Below are positions 50,687-59,388 of a DNA stretch of 64,000 nucleotides, in pieces (the stretch's first letter is position 1; every line of letters begins with the position of its first letter). This stretch comes from Georgenia_A wangjunii. Its GTDB lineage: Bacteria > Actinomycetota > Actinomycetes > Actinomycetales > Actinomycetaceae. Below the pieces are notes generated by a model. It was not told the origin of the DNA, searched no databases, and saw only the letters and a list, made by a program, of their open reading frames with translations. The position numbers and the translations under genes are program-made. The stretch lies in the NCBI RefSeq assembly GCF_036421915.1, contig NZ_JAZGOM010000016.1. One strand, written 5' to 3'.

Positions 50687-52395
50687 GAGTGGCGCTCCGG
50701 TGCGTCGTCGCCCGCCGCGTGCAGCGGCAGGGTGAGCGTCATCTCGGTGCCCACCCCGGGCTCGGAGGCAAGCTCGATCGCGCCGCCGTGGGCGGCCATG
50801 ATGAGGCGGGAGATGTGCAGCCCGAGGCCGGTGCCAGGCACCGGGCCCTGCCGCACGGAGCGTGCCCGGTAGAAGCGGTCGAAGACCTTCTCCTGCTCCG
50901 CGGGCGCGATCCCGATGCCGGTGTCCCGCACCCGCAACCGGGCGACGCCGTCGACCCGGTCGAGGACCGCCGTCACCCGTCCGTCGGGCCGGCTGTACTT
51001 CACGGCGTTGGACAGGATGTTGTCCGCCACCTGCGCGAGACGGGTCCGGTCGGCGAGGACGACGATGGACTCGTCCGCGACGATGTCGAGCTCGACCTCC
51101 GCCTCGCGCGCCCGCGGGACGACGCTCTCGACCGAGTCGAGGAGCACCTCCCGCAGGTCCGTCGTGCTCGGTTCGAGGTCGAACCCCACGCGGGTGCGCG
51201 CGGCGAAGAGAAGGTCCCCGATGAGCCGCTGGAGGCGCTGGGCGTTGCGCTCGACGACGCCCAGCTGTCCGCGCAGCCGCTCCGGGAGCTCCGGGTCGTC
51301 CGTCGTCAGCTCGAGGTAGCCGAGGATCGACGTGAGCGGGGTGCGCAGCTCGTGCGAGACCGAGGAGACGAAGTCCTCGCGCTGGGCGAGGGCGTTCATC
51401 TCGGCCGTCATGTCCTGGTAGAGGACGACGGCGCCCCCACCCGTCCCGTCGCCCTCCTCGAGCTGTGCGGCGGAGATACGGAACGCCGTGAACTCTCCGC
51501 CGCCCTGGTCCCACCATGTGAGCTCGCGGTCGATCGACTCCCCACGCGCCGCGCGGACGAGCGGCGAGCCGTCGCGGCCCAGGGGCGTGACGCGGTCCTC
51601 CCGGAAGCCGCCTATGCCGCCGTGGACGCTGACGTGGTCGCCCAGCTTGAGGCGTCCTTCGACGACGGCGGCGTGGGCCCGGTTGATCGTCCCGATCGTG
51701 CCGTCCGGGTTGAGGGCGACGACACCGACGTCGATCGTGTTGAGGATCGAGTCGAGCACCTGCCGCTGGCGGCTCGCGTCCGCGAGGGCCTCCTCGATGA
51801 GGGCGCTCTGGCGGGTGAGGAGGGCCCGGCGCGCGGAGGACCGGCGCTCCGCGAGGTAGGTGTACGTGGCGATGGCGGTGAGGACGACCGGGAGCAGGAG
51901 GAGTCGCGGGACGTTGTCGGTTTCGACCACCGTCGCGTCGCGGGTGAGGGCTGAGCCCCACCCGGCGATCGAGCTGACGACGACGGAGACGACCGCCCCC
52001 GTCACCCCGAAGGTCGCCGACATCCACATGACCGGGAAGACGAGCAGGATCGAGGCGGGGAAGCCGGAGTTCGCGACGAGCCCGATGGCGAGGATGTCGA
52101 GGAGCGGCACGACCACCCGGGCGCGCTCGTGCATCCAGTGCCACGGCAGCGCGATGGACAGCGTCGTGGCGAGGAGCGCGGCGAGCGCGCCGGCGTAGAA
52201 GGTCGCGCTGGCGAAGGACTCCGGCGCGTAGAGCAGCACGCCGAGGATGACGAGGAGGAAGACCCCGGCGAACGGGAGCTGGCGCACGAGCACGCTGCGG
52301 TAGCTCGGGCGCGCCGCGGTACCGCCCCCCGTCGGTTCCTGCACGCCTCCGAGGCTAGCGGTGGTGGGCCGCCCCCGCCGACCTGGGCCGCTCAT
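50683..52395 (-). CDS. PAS-domain sensor histidine kinase
   Basis: 570 residues from ATG 52395; GTG 52344 is an alternative start. About six helices (about 37-190), then PAS (about 215-330, ILNTIDVGVVALNPDGTIGTINRAHAAVVEG), HisKA with REDFVSSVSHELRTPLTSILGYLEL (phospho-His about 347), and HATPase with N-box VADNILSNAVKYS, G1 VRDTGIGIAPAEQEKVFDRFYRA and G2 PGTGLGLHISRLIM. It autophosphorylates and passes phosphate to a response regulator; none is adjacent. The OmpR-type regulator at 42134-42994 is the only candidate in the window. Its gene couples to the degenerate GGDEF protein. Confidence 0.92.
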   Translation of the reverse strand: MSGPGRRGRPTTASLGGVQEPTGGGTAARPSYRSVLVRQLPFAGVFLLVILGVLLYAPESFASATFYAGALAALLATTLSIALPWHWMHERARVVVPLLDILAIGLVANSGFPASILLVFPVMWMSATFGVTGAVVSVVVSSIAGWGSALTRDATVVETDNVPRLLLLPVVLTAIATYTYLAERRSSARRALLTRQSALIEEALADASRQRQVLDSILNTIDVGVVALNPDGTIGTINRAHAAVVEGRLKLGDHVSVHGGIGGFREDRVTPLGRDGSPLVRAARGESIDRELTWWDQGGGEFTAFRISAAQLEEGDGTGGGAVVLYQDMTAEMNALAQREDFVSSVSHELRTPLTSILGYLELTTDDPELPERLRGQLGVVERNAQRLQRLIGDLLFAARTRVGFDLEPSTTDLREVLLDSVESVVPRAREAEVELDIVADESIVVLADRTRLAQVADNILSNAVKYSRPDGRVTAVLDRVDGVARLRVRDTGIGIAPAEQEKVFDRFYRARSVRQGPVPGTGLGLHISRLIMAAHGGAIELASEPGVGTEMTLTLPLHAAGDDAPERHS

Positions 52396-52477
52396 TCCTG
52401 CGGCGCCCGGGCGAGGTGCTGGAGCCGGCGGCCGTGGCCCGTGAGGGCCTCGAGAAGGCGGTCAGGCCCGGCCAGGC

Positions 52478-53434
52478 TCACGCCTCGCCCGGGTTCGCCT
52501 CGCTTTGCTCGATGGCGGCGGGAGCGGCGACGGCCGGCTCAGAGTCGGCCGGCTCAGAGTCAGCCGGCGCGGCGTCGGCCGGCTCAGAGTCAGCCGGCGC
52601 GGCGTCGGCCGCATCGGTGCTCGCGTCATCAGCCGGCCTGAGCGGCTCGTTCGCGACGACCTCGATGTCGAACTCGTCGATGACGGGCGGGGTGAGCGGC
52701 CAGTCGCTGACAGCCTCGGGGGCGTGGGTCTCGGAGTGCGCGCCGCAGCCGTGGTCGACGCTGACGACGCGGCCGTCGTCGGGTGACCACTCGTTCGCGC
52801 AGACGCCGAAGACGGTGCGCATCGACCCCGCCATCTTGAGGAAGAAGCCGCACGTCGAGCACGGCGCCGCCGCGGCCTGCGCCTGGGGCGCGGCCGGGCC
52901 GCGGTCGCCGTCGTACCAGCGGGTGGCGGCCTGGTTCCGGCCGTCGCGAGAGAGGACGCGGGCCCGGCCGAGGCCGAGCTCGTGGTGCAGGTCGGTGCCG
53001 AGCACGTCGGCGTCGGCGTCCGTGGCCTCGTAGCCCTGGTCGAGCCGCTCGTCCTGCGGCGCGTAGGGCAGGACGTCCGTCGCGCCGACGTCGCCCGGGC
53101 GGAGCCGGTCCGCCCACGGCACCCACACGGGCGCGAGCAGCGCGCCCTCACCGGCGACGAGCTCGACCTCGCACACCGTGGCGCTGCGGCCGCGCGGCGG
53201 GCGGGTGATCGTCACGGCCCACTGCCAGCCGCGGTACCCGGGGTTGAGCGTCTCGAAGTAGTGCGTCACGAGCCGCTCGCCGTCGATGACGGCGCCGCGG
53301 TGCTCACCGATGTCACCGGCGCCGACGAGCTCGACGGCGGCCGCGCGCGCGACATCGACCGCGCCGACGAGCACCGCCTCCTTGGCGGTGGACCTCGAAC
53401 TAGCGCGGGCCGGGGCGGTGGTAGCTACGGACAC
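52478..53434 (-). CDS. DUF3027 domain-containing protein
   Basis: 318 residues from GTG 53434, the leaderless start. The DUF3027 core spans about 15-250: AVDVARAAAVELVGAGDIGEHRG, LVTHYFETLNPGYRGWQWAVTITRPPRG, LLAPVWVPWADRLRPGDVGATDVLPY, and a Cys-rich end CSTCGFFLKMAGSMRTVFGVCANEWSPDDGRVVSVDHGCGAHSE that looks like a zinc ribbon. The C-terminal 60 residues are Ala/Glu/Pro/Ser repeats encoded by a tandem 30-bp DNA repeat. The family is confined to actinobacteria, with no known function, and is typically near a cold-shock gene, as here. Confidence 0.9.
   Translation of the reverse strand: MSVATTAPARASSRSTAKEAVLVGAVDVARAAAVELVGAGDIGEHRGAVIDGERLVTHYFETLNPGYRGWQWAVTITRPPRGRSATVCEVELVAGEGALLAPVWVPWADRLRPGDVGATDVLPYAPQDERLDQGYEATDADADVLGTDLHHELGLGRARVLSRDGRNQAATRWYDGDRGPAAPQAQAAAAPCSTCGFFLKMAGSMRTVFGVCANEWSPDDGRVVSVDHGCGAHSETHAPEAVSDWPLTPPVIDEFDIEVVANEPLRPADDASTDAADAAPADSEPADAAPADSEPADSEPAVAAPAAIEQSEANPGEA
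52536..52610. repeat. 30-bp tandem repeat inside DUF3027 gene
   Basis: Two perfect 30-bp copies (52551-52580 and 52581-52610) and a 15-bp partial unit before them (52536-52550). They encode alternating ADSEPADAAP units in a disordered tail. Copy number may vary among strains, as with minisatellites. Confidence 0.85.
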
Positions 53435-53447
53435 GTCAACCAGTGTA
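53435..53447 (-). promoter_or_regulatory. Leaderless -10 element of DUF3027 gene
   Basis: On the minus strand TACACT (53447-53442) is followed by 7 nt and the GTG start at 53434; no ribosome-binding site is present. This spacing indicates a leaderless mRNA. Confidence 0.6.
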
Positions 53448-53548
53448 GGCGTGGCGGCGGGCGGCTGGGCTCGGACGTGATGCGGTCCTGCCTCGTCGCC
53501 GTCCCGTTCCCGGAGCGGACGCGCACCGGCGGTGCGATCCTGACGGGC

Positions 53549-54085
53549 GTGACGAGAAGACGCCGCGTGGCTGCGCTGGCCGTGGTCGGCGCGCTCGCCT
53601 TCGTCACCGTGACCGCGAGCCTGTGGCTGTGGCGTGGCGATCGCGTCGAGTCCCTTCACGCCGGCCTCGCGTCGCTGCTCCACTTCTCGGTCTTCGTCGC
53701 CGTGTACCTCGGCACACGCCGACTCAGCCAGACGACCGCCGGGGACTCCCTCGAGGTCAATGTGCGGACGCGGGACGGCCACCCGCGGCTGAGCAGGCGG
53801 TGGTCGCAGGCCCAGATCTGGCCGGGCAGCGGCGCTCTGCGGATCACTCCCTACACGGGGTCGTCGGTCGCACCGTTCTCGATCGACGCGACGCGCCTCG
53901 AGGTGGTCGAGAGCCCGCACACCTGGCGCGACGCGTTCACGCGTCCGGTCGGCGCCGGCGCCTTCGTCCGCATCCCGACGGACGAAGGCACCATCGAGAT
54001 GGCGCTCCCCGCAGGTCGGCTGCCGTGGTTGCGCGAGAGCCTCGACGCGGGCAGCGGACCGCGAGAGCCCCGACCTGGGCAGTGA
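53549..54085 (+). CDS. Small membrane protein of unknown function
   Basis: 178 residues from GTG 53549; an ATG at 53480 is possible but adds an unconserved tail. Two helices (about 7-24 and 38-57) are followed by a PH-like beta-rich domain: SLEVNVRTRDGHPRLSRRWSQAQIWPGSGALRITPYTGSSVAPFSIDATRLEVVESPHTWRDAFTRPVGAGAFVRIPTDEGTIEMALP, described by its parts. DUF2550-like or membrane PH-like proteins have this build, but I cannot assign a family. It is convergent with the cold-shock gene. Confidence 0.65.
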   Translation: MTRRRRVAALAVVGALAFVTVTASLWLWRGDRVESLHAGLASLLHFSVFVAVYLGTRRLSQTTAGDSLEVNVRTRDGHPRLSRRWSQAQIWPGSGALRITPYTGSSVAPFSIDATRLEVVESPHTWRDAFTRPVGAGAFVRIPTDEGTIEMALPAGRLPWLRESLDAGSGPREPRPGQ

Positions 54086-54109
54086 GCACCGAGCCGCGGC
54101 GGCGCAGGC

Positions 54110-54493
54110 TCAGGCGTCGAACTCGTCGGCGACGGCCCGCAGGACCTGGGCGACCTTGGCGCCCGTGGCCTTCTCCGGGTAGCGCCCGCGGCGCAGGTCT
54201 CCGGAGGCGCGGTCGAGCACCCGGATGAGGTCCTCGACGATGGGCACCATGTCCTCCGCGGGCTTGCGGTGCGCGCGGACCACCGAGAGCGTCGGCTCGG
54301 TGATCGTCACCGAGAGGGCCGACGGTCCGCGCCGCCCCTCGGCGACGCCGAACTCGACCTTCGTGCCAGGCTTCGGGCTCTGAACCCCGGCCGGCAGCGC
54401 CGACGCGTGGAGGAACACCTCGCCGCCGTCGTCGTCGGCGATGAAGCCGAAGCCGCGGTCGGCGTCGAACCACTTGACCTTGCCGGTGGGCAC
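54110..54493 (-). CDS. Cold-shock protein with C-terminal extension
   Basis: 127 residues from GTG 54493, with GAGGTAGGA upstream. The CSD covers residues 1-66: TGKVKWFDADRGFGFIADDDGGEVFLHASALPAG, with RNP1 (GFGFI) and RNP2 (VFLHA). A 60-residue alpha-helical tail (AEDMVPIVEDLIRVLDRASGDLRRGRYPEKATGAKVAQVLRAVADEF) doubles the usual 67-residue CspA length; this long form is typical of actinobacteria. It binds single-stranded nucleic acid. It lies between DUF3027 and the SseB/XPB-N genes, a conserved neighbourhood. Confidence 0.93.
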   Translation of the reverse strand: MPTGKVKWFDADRGFGFIADDDGGEVFLHASALPAGVQSPKPGTKVEFGVAEGRRGPSALSVTITEPTLSVVRAHRKPAEDMVPIVEDLIRVLDRASGDLRRGRYPEKATGAKVAQVLRAVADEFDA

Positions 54494-54705
54494 GTCCTAC
54501 CTCTGATTCTCTGCGGGGGGTCGGGCCACCTGCGGCGGCGCAGCGGACACGTGCATCGTTACCGGCCCAGGGTATCCGGCCACCGGGCACCTACGCAGTG
54601 CTAATCGGTGCGAGGTAGCGTGCTGGGCAGAGTGCGGCGCGTCACACCAGCGGCCGCGCCACGACGCGGCACCACGCCGCCGGTACGCGGAGAGGAGCGA
54701 GCACC

Positions 54706-56784
54706 ATGAGCGTCCCGCCCATGATGCGGCAGGAGGAGCTCGTCACCTCGCTCGCCCGCTGGATGATGCGCACGGTCCAGACCCAGCCCGGCTGGGACCA
54801 GCTGCACCTCGAGCTGCGGCCCCTGCGCGACCGGGTCCGCATCCGCATCACCGAGGTGCGCGGCAAGGGCAGCCAGTCCCGCACCGGCGAGCTCGACCCC
54901 GAGCGCGACGCCTACCGTGACGCCCGGGAGCTCCAGGAGATCGGCGCCCGCCCCGGCGCGGGCACGTGGATCAGCGCGACGATCGTCGCGACGGCGACCG
55001 GCTGGCCAGAGCCACGCATCGCCGTCGCCGCCACGCTCAACCCGGACAAGGAGCCGGACTCATGGGGGCCGGCGGACGCCTCGCTCGACGCCGAGGACCT
55101 CGTCCACCTCCTCACCCGCCACCCCCGCCGGCGCGAGCTCGTGCCGGAATGGGTCGCGCAGCGCATCACGGCGGCGGGCCTGAGCGTCCCCCTCGCCGAG
55201 GGCGAGACCCCGCAGGCGGGCCCGACCCCACCCACCGGCACGACCCAGCCCGACGACGACGCCCGGCCGACCGACGTCGGGCACCACGACAACGAGGACG
55301 GCAACGTGAGCGACCTGACCGGCAACAGCCCCACCGAGCGCATCGAGGCGCCCGCGACGACGGCGTCGGCGCCGCGGCTGACGACGAGCGCGGGCGGCGC
55401 GGCGGCGGCCGACGAGGCGGCGGCCGACGAGGCGACGGTCGCCGCGGCCGACGGGGCGCCCGGGGACCCGCGGGTGGGCGTGCCGCCGGTGCCGGACGTG
55501 CCCGCTCCCCCGCGCAGCACCCGCGCGCCGGGCGCCGTGCACGTGCACGTCGACCGGGACGGCATCGCCATCCCCGACGGCTCGCGGCCCCAGCAGCGCC
55601 GGCTGCGCCTCGGCGGCTCGCTCGGCCTCGCGGACATCATCGAGACGGTCGGCGCGCCGCTGCCCTTCACGGACAAGCGCGGCGCGTGGGTGGTGCGCCA
55701 CGGCACGAGCGCCGACGAGGGCCAGGTGCTCGCCGTCGTCGAGCAGGTCGACGGGATCGTCGAGGGCGACCTCGGCGGGGCGAGCGTCCACCTCCTCAGC
55801 GACGCGGCGCCGGCGGACCTCCTCACCGCGGCCGACGAGCTGCACCTGTACTACTGCTCCGTTCCCGGCACCGTCGAGGAGGTCCTCACCGCCGCGCGGG
55901 AGGGCCGGACGACGCCGCCCGCGCCCCCGCGGGCCAAGCCGGACAACCCCCAGCTGCGCGAGGCGATCGCCACGTTCGCCGCCCAGCCCGACCGCGACCG
56001 CATGCTCCACGTGCTGCGCCAGGCCCTCGGCGGGCGCCTCGTCCTCGACGCGACCGGGTCCGACGTGCACAAGACCGACGGCGGCAAGCCGGACATGCGC
56101 CTGACGACCGTCACCGCGCCCGACGGCTCGCGCGGGATCGGTGCCTTCACGAGCAACGTCGCGCTCGCCGACTTCCGGCGCAAGCTCCACGAGAAGGCCG
56201 GGACCACCCCGCCGGCGGAGCTCGTCGGCCTCGCCCAGGCCGGCCCCACCGTGCTCGAGCTCTTCCGGCAGAACGAGGACCTGCGCTGGCTCATCCTCGA
56301 CCCGGGCGGCCCCTCGTGCGCCCTCGGCAAGCCCGAGGTCAACTACGCCCTCTCGGCGCCGAGCAACACCGCCGTCAAGGACCTCCTCGCCCGCGAGCAC
56401 AGCATCCAGGAGCTCTTCGACGCGCTCCGCGCGCCCGACTCCCAGCTCTTCCTCGCCGAGAAGAAGCGCCCCGAGACCGAGGACACCGAGGGTGGGACAC
56501 CCACGGCCGGCCCGGTCTTCGCGCGCCACGAGGCGGACGGCAGCCCCGTCATGGTCGTCTTCACCTCGCCCGCCGAGGTGGCCGCGTACGGCGCCGACTT
56601 CTCCAGCCGCCGGTTCCCGGTCGAGTGGCTCATGCGGTTCTTCCTGCGCAGCCGGGTCAAGGAGATGCGGATCAACCCCTCGGGGCCGTCCGCGACGCTC
56701 TCCTCGTTCCAGGTGTGGCACATGCTCGGCACCCCGCCCCTCGAGGCCAGGCCGGCCGCGACCGCGCAGCCGGAGCAGGGCTAG
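54706..56784 (+). CDS. SseB-like protein with an N-terminal YezG-like region
   Basis: 692 residues from ATG 54706 with GAGAGGAG upstream. The N-terminal 130 residues (LVTSLARWMMRTVQTQPGWDQLHLELRPL ..., RIAVAATLNPDKEPDSWG) loosely resemble DUF600/YezG proteins. An Ala/Asp/Thr-rich linker (about 155-280) follows. The C-terminal portion about 435-690 has the SseB-type pattern twice: LREAIATFAAQPDRDRMLHVLRQALGGRLVLDATGS ... IGAFTSNVALADF and LFLAEKKRP ... VMVVFTSPAEVAAYG. SseB-type domains occur in secretion-linked and actinobacterial proteins of unknown function. It is followed by the leaderless XPB-N-type gene. Confidence 0.68.
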   Translation: MSVPPMMRQEELVTSLARWMMRTVQTQPGWDQLHLELRPLRDRVRIRITEVRGKGSQSRTGELDPERDAYRDARELQEIGARPGAGTWISATIVATATGWPEPRIAVAATLNPDKEPDSWGPADASLDAEDLVHLLTRHPRRRELVPEWVAQRITAAGLSVPLAEGETPQAGPTPPTGTTQPDDDARPTDVGHHDNEDGNVSDLTGNSPTERIEAPATTASAPRLTTSAGGAAAADEAAADEATVAAADGAPGDPRVGVPPVPDVPAPPRSTRAPGAVHVHVDRDGIAIPDGSRPQQRRLRLGGSLGLADIIETVGAPLPFTDKRGAWVVRHGTSADEGQVLAVVEQVDGIVEGDLGGASVHLLSDAAPADLLTAADELHLYYCSVPGTVEEVLTAAREGRTTPPAPPRAKPDNPQLREAIATFAAQPDRDRMLHVLRQALGGRLVLDATGSDVHKTDGGKPDMRLTTVTAPDGSRGIGAFTSNVALADFRRKLHEKAGTTPPAELVGLAQAGPTVLELFRQNEDLRWLILDPGGPSCALGKPEVNYALSAPSNTAVKDLLAREHSIQELFDALRAPDSQLFLAEKKRPETEDTEGGTPTAGPVFARHEADGSPVMVVFTSPAEVAAYGADFSSRRFPVEWLMRFFLRSRVKEMRINPSGPSATLSSFQVWHMLGTPPLEARPAATAQPEQG

Positions 56785-56833
56785 GTTCCGGCGCGCGGCG
56801 CGACGGCGGCTCACCGGGACCCCGGGCGCGCCG

Positions 56834-56846
56834 TAATGTGGGTCGG
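56834..56846 (+). promoter_or_regulatory. Leaderless -10 element of XPB-N-type gene
   Basis: TAATGT (56834-56839) is followed by 7 nt and ATG 56847, with no ribosome-binding site. It gives this gene its own promoter, separate from the upstream SseB-like gene. Confidence 0.6.
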
Positions 56847-59246
56847 ATGAACCCGATGCAGCCCGGCACCGCGACGAGCGAGGAGCTCGCGCGCGCCCTC
56901 GCCGAGCGCACCGACGACCAGCTCACGCTCCTCCTGCGCGAGCGCCCCGACCTCGGCGTGCCCACGCCGTCCTCGGTCACGGTGCTCGGCGGGCGCGCCG
57001 CGTCCCGCCCGTCCGTCGAGCGGGTCCTCGCCCGGCTCACCACCCGCGACCTCCAGGTGGTCGAGGCCCTCGTCGCCCTCGCACCCCTGGGGCTGACGTC
57101 CGCCGAGGACCTCGGGCGCGCCGTCGGGCTGCCGGCCGCGAAGGCCCGCGACGTCGTCGACCGCGCGGAGGAGCTCGCGCTCACCGTCGGCGGGCGGCCC
57201 GTCCTCGCCCTCGCCGAGGCGCTCGGCCCGCACCCCGCCGGGCTCGGCCCCAGCCTCGCTTCGCTCGGCGCGGCGGTGGCCGGGGGCACCGCCGCGGGGG
57301 GCACCCCGCCGCGCACGGCGGACGAGCTCTCCGCCCGCATGAAGGACGCCCCGTCGGCGGCCGCCCGGATGCTCGACGCGCTCCGGTGGGGCCCGCCCGT
57401 CGGCGTCGTCAGCGCCGGCGCGCCGAGCCCCGGCGCCCGCTGGCTGCTCGACCACGGCATCCTCCACCGGCTCAGCGCCACCCAGCTCGTCCTGCCGCTC
57501 GAGGTCGGCCTCGCCGCCCGCGACGGGCGCACCCACGCCGAGCCGGCCGTCGCGCCCCCGACGGCGGGGATCGCGACGCGCCCCGCGCACGTCGTCAGCT
57601 CCGAGGGTGCCCGCCTCGCCGAGGAGTCGGTGCGGCTCGTCGCCCTCCTCCTCATGGCGTGGCAGGACGCCCCCGCGGCGGTCCTGCGCAGCGGTGGCCT
57701 CGGCGTGCGCGAGCTCAAGCGCACCGCCACCGCCCTGGAGACGGACCCGGCCACCGCCGCGACGATCGCCGAGGTCGCGGCCACGGCGGACCTCGTCGAG
57801 GCGGTCGACGACGGCAACGACGGCCTCCTCTTCGAGCCCACCGCGCAGTCGCTCCAGTGGCGGGAGAGCACGCTCGGCCGGCGCTGGGCACACCTCGCCG
57901 CCGCGTGGCTCGCCTCGCGGCGCACGGCGTGGCTCGTCGGCACCCGCAACGACCACGGCGCCCTGCGCGCCGCGCTCGAGCCCGGCCTCGAGCGCGGGTG
58001 GGCCGCCCGCCTGCGCCGTCGCGCGCTCGAGGCGCTCGCCGACCTGCCCGAGGGCGCCGCCCCCACGGCCGCCGAGCTGCACGCCATCCTCACGTGGCAC
58101 GCCCCGCGGGCCACCCCGCCCGAGACGAGCGTCGCGGCCGTCCTCGGGGAGGCCGAGCTCCTCGGGCTCACGGGGGCCGGGGCACTCACCGCCGCCGGCC
58201 GCGCGCTCCTCGACGCTCCCGGCGCGGGTGCCGCCTCCGCGGGCTCCGGCACGGTGAGCCTCGCGACCGCCATCGGGGTCGCCGCCGCCGCCACCGCGCT
58301 CGAGGCGGCCCTCCCCGAGCCGGTCGAGGAGCTCGTCGTCCAGGGCGACCTCACCGGCATCGTCCCGGGCCGCCCTGGCCCGGCGCTCGACGAGCTCATC
58401 ACCCTGTCCGCCGACGTCGAGAGCCGCGGCGCCGCCCTCACCGTGCGGTTCACACCTGTCTCGATCCGCCGCGCGCTCGACGCGGGCGTCGCCGGCGAGG
58501 ACCTCGTCGAGCGGCTGCGCGCGGCCTCGCGCACGCCGCTCCCCCAGGCGCTGGAGTACCTCGTCACGGACACCGCGCGCAAGCACGGCCAGGTCCGCGT
58601 CGGGTCCGCCGCGAGCTACGTCCGCACCCAGGACGCCGCCGCCGCGAGCGCCCTCGTCAGCCACCCGCGCCTCGCCGGGCTCCGCCTGCGCCCGATCGCG
58701 CCCACCGTGCTCGTCTCGAGCGCCTCACCGGCCGAGCTCATCGAGGCCCTGCGCGCGGCCGACGCCGCTCCGGCGCTCGAGGGACCGGACGGCACCGTCG
58801 TCGTCGGCCTGCCCGGCACCGGCGGTCGTACCGGGGGCGCCGGCGGGGCACGGCTGCGCCCGGCCTCGCGCGCACGCCGGCCCGTGGCGCCTCCCGCTCC
58901 CGTCGAGCTCGACGTGCGGACGATGGACGACGCCGAGCTGGCGGCCCTCGTCGCCCGCATGCGCGCCGGGCAGGACCGCGCCGCCCACGCGGCCGCAAAC
59001 CGTGCCAGCGGCGACCTCGCCGCAACGGACCCCGTCCACACCGTCGCGCTCCTCCACGAGGCCGCGCAGACGGGGACTCCGGTCTCCGTCATCGTCATCG
59101 GGCCGACCGGCAAGCCGGAGAAGCGCCGGGTGCGCCCGGTGAGCATCGAGGGTGGCCGGGTGCGCATGGTCGACCTCGGCCGCGAGGCGGAGATCATCGT
59201 CGCCATCCACCGGATCTCCGCCGTCGGGCCCGACTCACGGGCCTGA
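56847..59246 (+). CDS. Helicase-associated protein, XPB/Ssl2 N-terminal-like domain
   Basis: 799 residues from ATG 56847. N-terminus SEELARALAERTDDQLTLLLRERPDLGVPTPSSVTVLGGRAASRPSVERVLARLTTRDLQVVEAL matches the actinobacterial helicase-C-terminal/XPB-N protein. The PF13625-type region is seen at VEELVVQGDLTGIVPGRPGPALDELITLSADVESRGAALTVRFTPVSIRRALDAG (about 490-550). The C-terminus (about 735-799) is a WYL-like small beta domain (PVSVIVIGPTGKPEKRRVRPVSIEGGRVRMVDL). Usually the XPB helicase gene follows; here an ebo cluster follows, so the helicase must lie elsewhere or be absent. Confidence 0.9.
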   Translation: MNPMQPGTATSEELARALAERTDDQLTLLLRERPDLGVPTPSSVTVLGGRAASRPSVERVLARLTTRDLQVVEALVALAPLGLTSAEDLGRAVGLPAAKARDVVDRAEELALTVGGRPVLALAEALGPHPAGLGPSLASLGAAVAGGTAAGGTPPRTADELSARMKDAPSAAARMLDALRWGPPVGVVSAGAPSPGARWLLDHGILHRLSATQLVLPLEVGLAARDGRTHAEPAVAPPTAGIATRPAHVVSSEGARLAEESVRLVALLLMAWQDAPAAVLRSGGLGVRELKRTATALETDPATAATIAEVAATADLVEAVDDGNDGLLFEPTAQSLQWRESTLGRRWAHLAAAWLASRRTAWLVGTRNDHGALRAALEPGLERGWAARLRRRALEALADLPEGAAPTAAELHAILTWHAPRATPPETSVAAVLGEAELLGLTGAGALTAAGRALLDAPGAGAASAGSGTVSLATAIGVAAAATALEAALPEPVEELVVQGDLTGIVPGRPGPALDELITLSADVESRGAALTVRFTPVSIRRALDAGVAGEDLVERLRAASRTPLPQALEYLVTDTARKHGQVRVGSAASYVRTQDAAAASALVSHPRLAGLRLRPIAPTVLVSSASPAELIEALRAADAAPALEGPDGTVVVGLPGTGGRTGGAGGARLRPASRARRPVAPPAPVELDVRTMDDAELAALVARMRAGQDRAAHAAANRASGDLAATDPVHTVALLHEAAQTGTPVSVIVIGPTGKPEKRRVRPVSIEGGRVRMVDLGREAEIIVAIHRISAVGPDSRA

Positions 59247-59348
59247 CCGCGGGCCGGTGGGCCGCCGTCGTCCCGGCCCCGTCCCGCCCACCCGGCAGCT
59301 CCCCGACACATACGTCGATGGGGTACCTTTTATCCGTTGATTGCGAAC

Positions 59349-59368
59349 GAAAGTCCGCGCGGACTTTC
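59349..59368. promoter_or_regulatory. Perfect 20-bp palindrome in the ebo leader
   Basis: GAAAGTCCGCGCGGACTTTC is a perfect palindrome, 138 bp before the EboC-type start and 21 bp before the small leader ORF. AT-rich sequence (TTTTATCCG) lies just upstream. It could be a repressor operator over the start of transcription, or an RNA hairpin in the leader. Confidence 0.6.
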
Positions 59369-59388
59369 CACCGAGACGAAGAGGTCTG

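Noticed and set aside
54966..59246. 1426-codon frame joining the SseB-like and XPB-N genes
   Set aside because: Only its last 799 codons are the real XPB-N-type gene; the earlier part is out-of-frame reading of the SseB-like gene, and a leaderless promoter precedes ATG 56847.
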